Source: Mesodorylaimus sp. YZB2_4 (taxonomy: Eukaryota > Nematoda > Enoplea > Dorylaimida > Dorylaimidae). Taken from it: a stretch of 64,000 bases of DNA. The stretch is taken from contig JASANH010001389.1 of the NCBI GenBank assembly GCA_030248295.1, positions 1 through 64,000 of the forward strand, written 5' to 3'. The notes beneath the pieces are model-generated. The model saw nothing but the letters and a program-made list of their open reading frames with translations, had not been told where the DNA came from and ran no database searches. Shown in pieces: positions 9,586-20,200 of this stretch (positions within the stretch are counted from its first letter, which is position 1; each line of letters starts with the position of its first letter). The position numbers were made by a program, and so were the translations under genes.

Positions 9586-10161
9586 CTACAAAAACGTGAT
9601 GATACGATTTGTAACAACGTCAGAACGTTGCTCTTTCTTCAAAAACGCGTCATCCAAGGAGGCAAGTTCGTCGTCAGATGCTCTAGCTTTTAGTCCTAGC
9701 TTCTTTGGCATTAGAATCGTTTTATCTTCTCATTTTCACACCTCCTGGTCCTCACATTGTGACCCGTGCCACTGTTGTCCGTGCCTCTGAAACAGCGAAG
9801 TGAGAGATTTGAACCTGAAGAGGCCTGTACGTACTGGGATTCAAACAAACAACTGATCCGCAAATTGATGCAAAGTCGCAAAATCAAATGTGCGCACACT
9901 GACAGTCTGTGCAAGGCAACACATGTGATGAGGGGTTCCTGGAAGTACGTGAAACTTGTCTAGGGGATATGAGATGTCACCCAGAAACCGATTTCACCAC
10001 ATACGAATTAGTGCTTACTTATGCTGCGCTGGTACGGCAGGAAGCGACGACGTGGTCCAACGTAACGGTGAGCCATAGCGGACGACAGAGGAAGATCTTT
10101 CACTCGTCGCTCGAACAAAACCAACTCCAACTCAGACGGCCAAAACATGGCCCTTATATAC
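9586..10161 (-). promoter_or_regulatory. possible promoter and leader exons of the integrase gene
   Basis: On the minus strand a TATATAAG box (10154-10161) is followed 78 bases on by an ATG (10076), a 19-residue basic frame (MAHRYVGPRRRFLPYQRSI) and a good donor (GTAAGC at 10013-10018). Nearer the integrase, a 41-residue frame starts at 9711 (MPKKLGLKARASDDELASLD) and stops at TAG 9586-9588. It is in the same frame as the integrase ATG, nine codons further on. These could be a leader exon plus an upstream ORF, or one protein joined by splicing or stop readthrough. All of this is inference; only the motifs are seen. The region lacks gag or reverse-transcriptase coding sequence. Confidence 0.3.
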
Positions 10162-10773
10162 GAATCCTAATACCTGGTCTATGACATTTGCATGTCACCT
10201 AAAATAAAAAAACCTGCCCGAAAGGAACGAGGTCGTCTGCGAAAGCCTAAGGCCAAAAGGCAAACAAAACCTCATGTGAATAGTCAACTGATAACAAGTA
10301 TCTACGCTAATACATATCTCCGTCATACACTGCTGCAGGGCGAACCAATAACGGCGCGTGGTTCAAATTCAAAAAGAACTATACCACACACATACAGACC
10401 GTTCGGTATGAGAACATCATTAGGCACTGGTTTTGGCTGAAGTCATCCAGGATTAACAACCGATTGCATGGTGCTTTGGCGAGTGGTTGTGGAACTTCCT
10501 TTTGTCCTTCATTTGGATTATTCGAGCTCGGCGTGGCGCCTCAGATAGTTAATACGCACAGATATACCATGGCGCTTTTTACAGTGCGTGGTCAGTGTGA
10601 CCAGATAGTCCGCATTTCTTGTGGCTCGTACCTTGCCGCGATCATCGAAGCAGTGTAAAGCATTTCCAAGAGCCAGCATTCGGCTGCAGCCGTGCTTATT
10701 GTTTGCGGCTTTGGGTGGCGAGCGGTCGCTTGGCTGGTCGGCTGCACAAACTGTGGTGACAGGCTGCGAGAAC

Positions 10774-11991
10774 ATGAGTGCCCCGAAGAAACAGGCGGGC
10801 GGAAAGAAAGGCGCGAAGAAGCCAGCGAAGAAGCCGTCTTCGTTCAACGAGTTCTGGAACAAGCTGCTGCGGAAGGACAGTAAGTACGAATATGAACTGC
10901 GAGGACAAAACTGTCATGGCCTTGTTTTCAGAAAAGCGTGGCGGAACTGGCGACGTTCCAACGGAAAAGACGGTACGGCGGGCGGCCGGGAGTATTGCCA
11001 AACTGCTACATCTGAAGAAGAAAGAGCGACAGCAGGTGACGCAAGTGTTGGCGGCCGAGGTGCAGCAAGGAGTCCTCGAGAAGAAGCACAGGCGCCCGCA
11101 TCCACGACCACCACCTACGGCTCTGGTAAGTCCTTCCGAATCGGCCGTCCTTGCCCAACGTGACCCTTGCTTGGTCCTTTAGCCAGTTGCCGAGGCAGTG
11201 TACCCGGTCCCGATTCAGACTGGTTTGTTCCCCGAGGAGGCCCCGCCAGCGGCACCCGTCGATGCGGCACCAGAGGCACCGGCCGAAGAAGAACCGGCTG
11301 TCGTCGCTCTCGATCATCCCATTCCGAGCACGGGCATGTCAGATCTGGAACTCCAGCGGAAGTCGTTCCTGGAAAAGTCGGGCGGAGGATCAGCAAAGGG
11401 CGGAGGATCGGCGAAGGGCGGAGCGAACGTGAGCGGCAAGAGTGCGTCATGGTCGCACGAGGGTAAGCACACTTTCGATTTCTTCTGACCGTCCCAGCTC
11501 ACAGTGCTTTTCTGTTTAGCGTACGGGTCGCAGCCGGAATCGATTACGTTGGACGACTCGGCCGTCAAGGAGATCGCGGGCCATATGCTGACGAGCATGT
11601 TGCGGGACGTTCTGGTTAGTGCCAGCCGAGTCTTCTCGCCATCTCATGCTCACTCATTTCCTTGTTTTAGATGGAAGCGTCGGTGCGCCAGAAGGCGGCG
11701 AGTTCGAAGAAGCCCGAGGATATGGATCCTGAAGAACTGGTCGAGTTGCGTCTGAAGGACCCGCAGCAGTTTGACGTGTTGGTCAAAGAGAATACGGTCG
11801 TGTCGTACGCGCTGTCGAAGCCGAGGGACGACGATCAGAAGACGGCCAAGAAGATCAAGGAGAAGAGGCAGGGAAAGCGGAAGCCCTTGCATTTCGACGA
11901 TAAGGTGGAAGTGTCAAAGGCGCCCGTCGGCCGGGACTTCGATCCGAAAGAGAAGAAGAGCACGACCAACAGCTCCCTGAAACGACGCTGA
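10774..11991 (+). CDS. lysine-rich protein of unknown function, 331 residues
   Basis: Five exons join in frame: 10774-10879, 10932-11125, 11183-11462, 11520-11614 and 11671-11991. All introns are GT-AG and 50-60 bases long. The N-terminus is strongly basic (MSAPKKQAGGKKGAKKPAKK), followed by a helical segment (KERQQVTQVLAAEVQQGVLE), a Pro/Ala/Glu-rich middle, a Gly/Ser/Lys linker and a charged C-terminal half ending TNSSLKRR. There is no signal peptide or membrane segment. The basic ends suggest a nuclear or nucleic-acid-associated protein, but no family is recognised. Codon use is GC-rich, like the SMARCB1 and arginine kinase genes, which suggests good expression. Part of exon 3 is duplicated at 7191-7284. 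Splice structure is secure; function is unknown. Confidence 0.85.
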
Positions 11992-12845
11992 TGACCCACT
12001 GATTTCGTTTGCGTTTGTGTGAGTGACTGACTCGGTGCTTTTTTGTCCGCTAGCCGAGAGTAAATCCGCCCCGAGAGTGGAGGTTGAAGGAGCGTCAAAG
12101 AGCCGCGGTAGCGACAATGTGCGGTTCTTCCTGTTGGATGAACAGGAACTGCGACCTTCGATAAAAGCCAAGTTTAGATTGATGAGTTGTCCCACTTTGC
12201 GGGTTTATCTCGCCAGTCTGCTAGTTCGCAATAGCAGAAAGTATGCGAAACGGCCAAATTTGGTGCCGCACTTGTCTGTTCTCTGTTCTGCATAGAAGAG
12301 TTGGTGGTCAGAACGCAAATCTAGCTAGTTGACTGCATGGTGACGACATCGCTGGAGCGTTGAACAGTGACCTTTTCCCAGGATCTAATGGCATAATAGT
12401 ATCAAAGCAGCTCTTGTTACTGCGCGTCTTGTAAGTGAAACATTTCTTGTAACGAACAAGCCTCTAAATGGCAAGTTTCTATTAAATGTAAGGTAGACTT
12501 CAATCAGCTAGTATCTCGACATATCTCGACAAAATCTTGCGTAGCTGGGTTACGGTACAATAGCTTTTCTAAGTGCTACTTTACTATGACGCGGAATAAC
12601 AGTACTCTGATACTCATGCCCAGCTACAGACTTTCCAAAATTGAGTTTCCCGCCGTCTAGACGTATATAGCCCAAATAGGTGTCTCGTGTCGCTGTTGCT
12701 CTGGAGCATGGCCAAGTAGGGTATGTGTGACAGCTGATAACGAGTCGCCGCTCGGTGGCAAAGAGGTATCTTTTATTGTCACGTTCTATACAGCCTCCTC
12801 GTAACGCTTGCTGATCTTCGAAGCTTGCCTAGATTGTATCAAAGA
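11992..12845. other. intergenic, nothing recognised
   Basis: A possible 3' untranslated stretch of the preceding gene is followed by AT-rich sequence and then the 5' flank of the selenoprotein gene. No other coding or RNA signature is seen. Confidence 0.5.
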
Positions 12846-13485
12846 ATGTCTGAGACAAAGTCGATCAAGGTCCACATTGAATATTGGTAAGACCACTGAT
12901 CCCGTGGCCCCTTTCCAAAGCGCGGCGCTGTCAAAATGACCGATCGGCCTTCATTTTCAAAACCCGGGCAAAACAGTGGATACAGTTGTTATCTTTCACC
13001 TGTAACTTGATCCAAAATAATACTATGATCATTTTTAGTGGAGGATGAGGGTACGAGCGCCGGTTCCGCGATCTGCGGGACAAAATCTTAGCCGCCCTTC
13101 CATCGGCGGAGGTGACTGGCGAAAAAGGGCGTAAAAGTAAGTTCGCTACCACTGGTCTTGTCCTGATAGTGGCTCTACGTCTCTTCCATTTAGCATCGTT
13201 CGAAGTCACTGTGAACGGCGTACTGATCTACTCGAAACTGAGCAGCGGGTCCTTCCCGGAGTTCAAGGATGTAAGCTATTTGTTGATCTCCGGTTTTGCG
13301 ATACTTGGCTTGCAAGCTTTGATGTGTCAACTTACATTGTATGGTCCATTTGTATGGTCCACAGAAGGAAGGAAAATTATCGATTGCGGCTATACAGAAA
13401 GCTACCCTCACATTCGTTTCAGGTCGTCCAAGCTTGCATGGACATATCCGAAGGCAAGGCACCATCGTCTGTCAAATCCGCTTAG
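12846..13485 (+). CDS. selenoprotein W (Rdx family), UGA read as selenocysteine
   Basis: Four exons, 12846-12886, 13039-13136, 13194-13270 and 13423-13485, join in frame to 92 residues and end at TAG. The start MSETKSIKVHIEY runs into a C-G-G-U-G-Y motif: the Cys codon is split by intron 1, and the U is the TGA at 13046-13048. After it come ERRFRDLRDKILAALPSAEV, then SFEVTVNGVLIYSKLSSG and VVQACMDISEGKAPSS, which is the thioredoxin-like layout of SelW. The CxxU motif is the redox centre; SelW is a small cytosolic protein thought to act in thiol redox control. Length (about 87-95 in the family), motif position and conservation on both sides of the TGA all argue for recoding and not for a dead gene. 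A SECIS-like hairpin follows in the 3' untranslated region. Confidence 0.88.
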
Positions 13486-13567
13486 TCACCGCAAGTTCGA
13501 CGTTAAGATCGATCAAACAAATAATCTTATCTGTGGCGTGCCGGTCGATAGTTTTCGTTTCCGAATG

Positions 13568-13616
13568 ATGACGAGTTGTGGCATGATTTGTTGCAAAACA
13601 AGGGCCACGCTCTGAT
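13568..13616 (+). promoter_or_regulatory. candidate SECIS element
   Basis: This sits 83 bases after the SelW stop codon. ATGAC (13568-13572) and TGAT (13613-13616) flank a helix in which GAGTTGTGGC (13573-13582) pairs with GCCACGCTC (13604-13612), with one bulged T and one G-T pair. This gives the non-Watson-Crick UGA/GA core at the base of a stem, as in SECIS elements. The apical part can form a further small stem (TTGTT with AACAA). The unpaired adenines are not clearly at the canonical distance, so the apical motif is the weak point. Confidence 0.6.
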
Positions 13617-14205
13617 GTTACCTTGTGAAGCGATGCTATCGCTGACACGCTTTGTATCTTTTATGTCCCAAGTGCGCGCTTTGATGACGAGCTAGTTATC
13701 AAAGGAAGCGTGACTAGCTCTGATGTATGCGCATGCTCGTGGGTGTAGCTTGGGTGTGATGCATACCTAATAAATACTAGTGGCATTCGCATCATCGGTT
13801 TGGCACGAGCATCGAAGCGCAAGTTTACATCGAGACACATAGAAGAATACGGCATTAGCATCGTACAACAGGTCAGTTTGTCAGGGCTAACAGTTCCGCA
13901 GTCAAGGGTAACATAGAGCAAAAAATGAGTGTACCCTATATTCCATATCTCTACAAGAGTTAGACTTGTTTATAGAAACTCACAAAAGGCACACAGAAAG
14001 AGACAAGGCACAATGTACGACCCACCGCTCATATATCTGCATCGAAGCAAGAAAACAGAGCAGTAAGACCTGCTTCAGCACCGCTTGGTTCAGTTCATCA
14101 ATCCAATACAAGATGCCGGTTACTGCAAAGGACGAGATAAATTAGTGAGTACGATACCATTCCCAATTCTGGATAATATGGCTTGGACTATTGCGCACAC
14201 CAGTG
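13617..14205. other. intergenic between two converging genes
   Basis: Contains the 3' flanks of the SelW gene (+) and of the large LPMO/DOMON gene (-). Nothing else is recognised. Confidence 0.5.
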
Positions 14206-17200
14206 TTAATATGGCCGGTAATAGCCTGGTGGTGGAGCCGGACGAGGTGGCATAGTTTGCACGAAAGGAGCTGGCCTTTGCGAACCACCCATCGTGTAGA
14301 AGCTGTACGGATCGTTCGGATATTGCACATAGGGTCCTGCTGATGACTGCTGCCCCCTGGGTGGCGGTTGTGGTTGTTGCTGTCCATTGGTATTAATCCT
14401 ATGGAACCATTCGGCGTACGTCGTTTCGCCATTTCCATTCTTAGACGACGCTGCACTAGCCGCTCGTCCTAGGTTTTTATCGCTGGTGGGGCTGGGTGTC
14501 TTGCCATTTACTGGCGTGGCAGTTGTGGCATTGGAGTATTGTCGGTGATGACTTCCCAGCTGTCTGCTCCCCGTAGCCGAGTATTCTGTTGAGTAGCCAG
14601 GCGCTAATGGACTTTCGTGGTATGGAGCTGTCTTCTTCGGTTCTATACCCCCAGCGGGGCCCAAAGCCGGGTACTGATAAGCCACCGGGTAGGCACCGCT
14701 CTAAAAAGTAAAAGATGGATGACCCAGAGAGCTTGTCAACCACATTCTGGCATTCAGAAAGCGCAAAAAGGTGAAACAGCATTGAAGACACAGTTTAGGT
14801 ATCTTGTAAATTTCCCACGCACGTGAAAGCATAAAGCACATAGATAAAATGTTACAGGTACTCACTGGAGGCATCAAGTAGGCGTAAGGAGTAAACGGCA
14901 CTAGATTCCAGTTAGATTTCTGAAATGGAAACGAGGACAAACAGTTGAGTGACAAAGAGTGCTTGTCAGTAATCATCATGTACATGTTGTAGGAAGTCTG
15001 ATAGCTGTAGTTTAGGCAGGTGACTTGAGACGACACGTTTAGTACGTATGTGACAACACAGCAAAGTAGTAAGGCAACAAAAGGAAGCGCCCATACTTAC
15101 CATCTCCTTGGACCGTCGCCTCCTCGTCCTTACGATCATGCACACAGCAAATGCCGTGGCCACCATGACCAGGAAGCAAGCCACTGCGATGATGATGTAG
15201 TTACGGATTTCCTCCGGAGTTAGACCGATTTGAACTAAATAGGGGCAGATATCATTTATTAGATAATCCTGTTTAGAAGTGCTTACTCTCTTTGACCCGC
15301 ACAGAATCAGCATCTAGGTGCAGTCCTTCAACTTGACCAGCACTAGCTTGTGGAACGATGGCTTCGTGTATTTGCACTGAGTTTAAGCCAGAAGCTGAAA
15401 CTTCGACATCAGCAATGACACTGCCTTGAGTGAACTTCAGGACGCGAGCTTTGTCATAGCCAGCGAACTTCGATCGGAGCATTGTATCCATCTAAAAATG
15501 AGTAGAAATGCCACTGCAGCGAACTATAATTACGTAACTGACTGCCCTTACCATTCTGACCACCTTGGCGGAAAGCTCGACGTGCTCGGGACTGCCAGGC
15601 ACAGCCAAAGCATCAGACCACTGTTCGTTGAGAATGCGCACAACGACCAAAAACTTGCGACCATGATCGACCACTGGCACAGCTGAAAAGGCTCCAACGA
15701 CGTAGGCCATTTGCCCCACCCTCTGTCTTGACTTATTAGCTTACCTGTCGCCAGTTCTGGTGGCTTCTTGGTAAATGCTGGCGTCTTTGACTCGCCACCG
15801 CCATCCCCACCACCATTGCTGGTCACTGTATTGATCTGGCATTTGTTCAGGCAAATCTGCTCAGTCGATCGAAGGGGTGTGACTGAGTGTTTCTGGACCC
15901 GATGTTCCGCAATAGGGCCTCCATTGTAAGGATACAAGAAGTAGACACATTCATTCAAGTCCACATCTTCCTCAGCATCATCTGTTAACAAGGGCCGGGT
16001 GAAACGCGCCTTCAAACGGCCGTTGACGTAGGACGCTTCGATATTGAAGATATTCTGCTTCTTATCCTCGGTCGGGGTTTCGTAGCCAGTCATGTATCGG
16101 TCAGTCACTTCGGGCGGACCAACACTTTCAGCCATAATGATGACAGCATCGGATTTTGCCTGAAAGTGAACTAATACATATTTATATGGGCGTATGATTG
16201 AAAGAGTCCACGTACCATAAGGCCGTCTTTGGAAAATGCGATACCTGTCCAATGATTATTGGCGAGATCAGCCTCGATGGCAAACTCCACATCGCCTCCG
16301 TATTTGAACCATGTGACATTGTAGTGACATGACTCTCCCTTACAGCCAGCCGGGTACAGGAAATCTTGCCTACAACCAGCTATGGCCGTGGTTTGGCCAC
16401 CCGAAGGCGGCGTTGTCTGCTTTCGGCCGCCCAAGTTGAGGCTGAACGATCCCCGATTCTTGTTACCGTGGTAGGCGAGCACATCCGGGGAGTAGAACTC
16501 TTTGACATTGGCGCTGCCGTGGTCCAACCCCGATGGTGCGTTGTGACTGTAGCTGCCAGCTTCTTGCCCCTTGGCCCATACAATAAACATGGGGGCATCT
16601 CCGACTGTGATGTTATGATCGAATGGATCGAAAGAAGTAAGGCGACGGCGGAAGGCGATGGTGGTGACACCATTTTCCTCAAAACCAGTAGCGGCTGTAA
16701 AACTTTGAATACCACCAAAGTAGTCGTCTGGTTTCGGAGCTGATCGGCTAATGGAATAGAAATCACCAACGCGACTGTACTGACCAACTGCTGAGCCAAT
16801 GACCATGTCGACGCAGTCCATTGGATGTAAATCAGATAAACCTGAAAAAACAGATTTTAAATAAGCGAAGAGAGCCTAGGAACACCGACACGTCTACCTG
16901 CTGGAGGTTCGCCTTCTGGCTTTGGCTCGGGTTCGGGAGCAGGATGCGGAAGTGGGCTGGGCTCTGCCTGAGGCGGAGCGATCGATGATCCTGGCTCAGG
17001 TTCCGGAACAGGAGATGCCGAAGATCCAGGTGATGGTTCTGGTATAGGAGCTGCTGATGACCCAGAAACAAGAACAGGAGAAGCAGGTGAGCTGGGACCT
17101 GGTTCTGGAACTGGAGAAGATTCAGATGATTCGAGATCCGGCTCTTGTTCTTTTGATTTGGCCGAAGTCCCATTTGCAGCCGGTGTTGGTTCTGGCACTG

Positions 17201-20200
17201 GTGAAGTCGCAGAAGCACTATTAACAGGCGCTGCCGAGGACGGCTGGGCGGGAACAGTTGTCGAAGAATTGATAGATACGATAGCCGACTGGAGTTTTAG
17301 CAAAGATTCGGTCGTGGCGTTTTCTTCTTCCTCTTCTCCTTCTTCCGCTTCGGCCGACGCGGTGGTGGCAGCAGGTGGTGGGATAGTGCCAGCGGTCGTG
17401 CCTATTGTAATCACTTCGGTCTCGACGACAGCTGCAGTTGTACCTGCCTGGGTGGCCGTGATTGAGGACTCTTCAGAGGCTTGAGGGTCAAAGACTGGAA
17501 TAGGTCGCGCTCCTAAAGTAATATTGACAGCAGACTGACCCTGTGGCAAACTCGGTTGACGCTGGCTCGGGGGTGGCGACTGCACTTCGACAGAGTCCTC
17601 CTCATCGTCGGCTGGTGCTTGACGACGCAAACGAGCAGAAGTAATATTGACTGGAATACCATCATCTGAAATTGAGGCACTCTTAGGACCATACTCCAGC
17701 AGACTTACCATTTCCACATTACCATTGCAAATGCAAATCAAATCCCGCGAGATCTTCGGCAATGTCTGGTCATGGAATCCAAGCGGTGTAGTCTTATCTT
17801 GGAAGTCTTTGGATGTTCTGGCCAACACTCGGCCACCACCCACGGGAAACAAGTAGTACAGACACTCCTTGAGCGAAATGTCCTCGGGGTCGTTCGTGAC
17901 CAACTTTCGGCTGAATGTGATTGTCTGCACGTCATCCTCGATCCGTCCATGTACTTCTTTCAAGTCTTGTTGCTTGTCAATGGCGGGTTGATGCCGGCCA
18001 TAGGCGAATCGATCAGTCACGAACGTGCCGTTCTCATACACCCAACCCATGACCATGTCACTGTTAGTCTAAAAAGAGCGCCCATCTTACTCAAATTCTT
18101 CTCTCGTCATCATAGCACTGACCATGTTGCCTTCTCTTGAGAACCCAATACCAGTCCACCGTCCGATTTCTCTGGCTGAAATCTGGAACATGACTTCCTG
18201 GGTCTGGGCTATGTATGTCCAGTTAGCGACATAATCACAGGCCGGGGGCTTGCAGCCAGGAGGGAACTTGAATTCTCGATCGCATGTAACGTACTTTTCA
18301 CCAGCGCCTGCAAAACCTGGCATTTCAAAGGATGGCCGAAAAAAGTTCTGCCTCGCTTGACTACCTCCTCCGAGCGGTGATGGATTGCAGCTGCCAACGC
18401 ACACTTTCCTCTTTGATACACGCGGTCTGCTGTTGTGTTTGTTCATCGATCCGTCCTGGTTCAGGGTACCACCTGTCAATGAGATACTACCTAAGTATTT
18501 TATAGAACTACCATCAGGTCAAGTGATTGTCTTACCTGTCAGTATGAAGTAATAGCAGTCCGAATCCGTAAACGACACGTCGTGCTCGTCTGAGCTTTTG
18601 CGCGGTCGTCGGAATGACGTTCGCAAGACTCCGTTCACGTGTGTGCCAGCTACTGGCCCTATGGACACATTCTGCAGTGGGTCCTTGGCGGGAGGAGCGT
18701 ATCCGTTTGTGAACATGTCCAAGATGGATAGCTTGTTTTGTAAGCTTTTTGTGACGATCATGTCGGCATCGTTCTAAAACGTCGGATGATTTGGGGTTTT
18801 ATTTTATGAACCATCTGAAGGTCGCGCGGTCTGCTGTGTCGCACATACCATGCTTCCAGTGGGTGAGAATCCAAGAGCGGTCCAAGTATTTTGTGGTGTC
18901 TTTGCTTCAATTGAGAACTCGATTTCGTCTGTGTCTTCAATGTAAGTCCACGATGTCCTCAAGTCACAGGCCTCAGTGCAGTCGGATGGGAATCGCCAGT
19001 CGCCATAACATAGCTCGCCGATCACATCTGAAACAAGTACTGTCCAATGTCCACGCAGACATTAGACTCGCCCTAGATAGCCCTAGGGCGAGCCAAGGAT
19101 TTCACATAAAAAGCTTGCGCAGACTTACCTGAGTCATCGGACGATTGCTTTGCACCTTGGCTTCCATTAGCTGATGCGTATGGGGGTGGGAATGGCACAG
19201 GAGATCCTGTGAATTCCGGGCCTGATCCGATGCCAGGCAGCCCAGTGACCAGTGGTCCTTCGTCAGCCGTTTCTGTCGTCGTGCCATTTGATGCATTGGG
19301 CACTTGTTCAGGAGCTTCAACGGTCCCATTACTGCTAAATGATATTTCGGACTCGGATGAGTCGGGTCCGTTTTCCCTGGCCGTGTGCACAATGGTGGGA
19401 AACTGCGCAGGTCCCCCGACCTTGGTTCCATTTCCAGCAACCGTTTCCGTGCCATTAATTGATTGAGGGAAGAAAGGTGCCGATGGAAAGGTTTCTATTA
19501 CATGAAAACAACCTGTGTGGTTCTGCCTCTGACAACCATGAGCGAAGCCATGTAATGCATGCCAAATCATAATGCCCTGATTTATGCCAAGCTCTCAACA
19601 AGCAAAGGCTAGAGCACATTTTGCTAGGCTTACCATTTATGGCGTACGGGGGCAAGTTCGGCAAAGTTGGTAGCCCATCCGGAACTGTTGGTCTCGGCTC
19701 GGCAGCTGGGTTAGGTACTGCGGAGGAAGGCGATACTCCTGCTGGACGGACTCGCAACCGTTCAAGGTTAGCGCACGAAGAGGGCGTGTTCTCGGGTCGC
19801 CATCCAATAGCTATCCAGCTAGTGCTTGGATACTGCAGCACAACTTCTACTTCATTTTGTTCCTAAAAATATGCAGTGTGGCTTATTATGAAGCTACATT
19901 GTTTCATGAGGTGCCGAGTTTTTACCTTCAGAATCCTCCAGTACATTTTATTTTTGTCCACACCAAATTCCTGTGACTGATGCTGAGATGTGTCTATGGA
20001 CGACTTTTGCAAAGGGGAGGCTAAAAGTCAGATCTTTCTTGTGATGCGCACCAAGACTTGATTCAATGTGCTTACGGTAATTGCATCCAGACCCGAACCA
20101 GCCTTGCTTACAATAACATACGCGTCTTGGGAACGAGAAGGTTTTCAGTTCTTCGCATTTCCCATTTATTCCGCAATCTTGATCGGCCCAGCACTCGTCT

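Noticed and set aside
13046..13048. TGA as a true stop making SelW a pseudogene
   Set aside because: It lies exactly at the CxxU position, and the downstream exons remain in frame with conserved residues and clean splice sites.
16366..17484. Plus-strand open frames of 69-125 codons over the LPMO/DOMON gene
   Set aside because: Antisense to confirmed DOMON and linker exons; the composition mirrors those exons.
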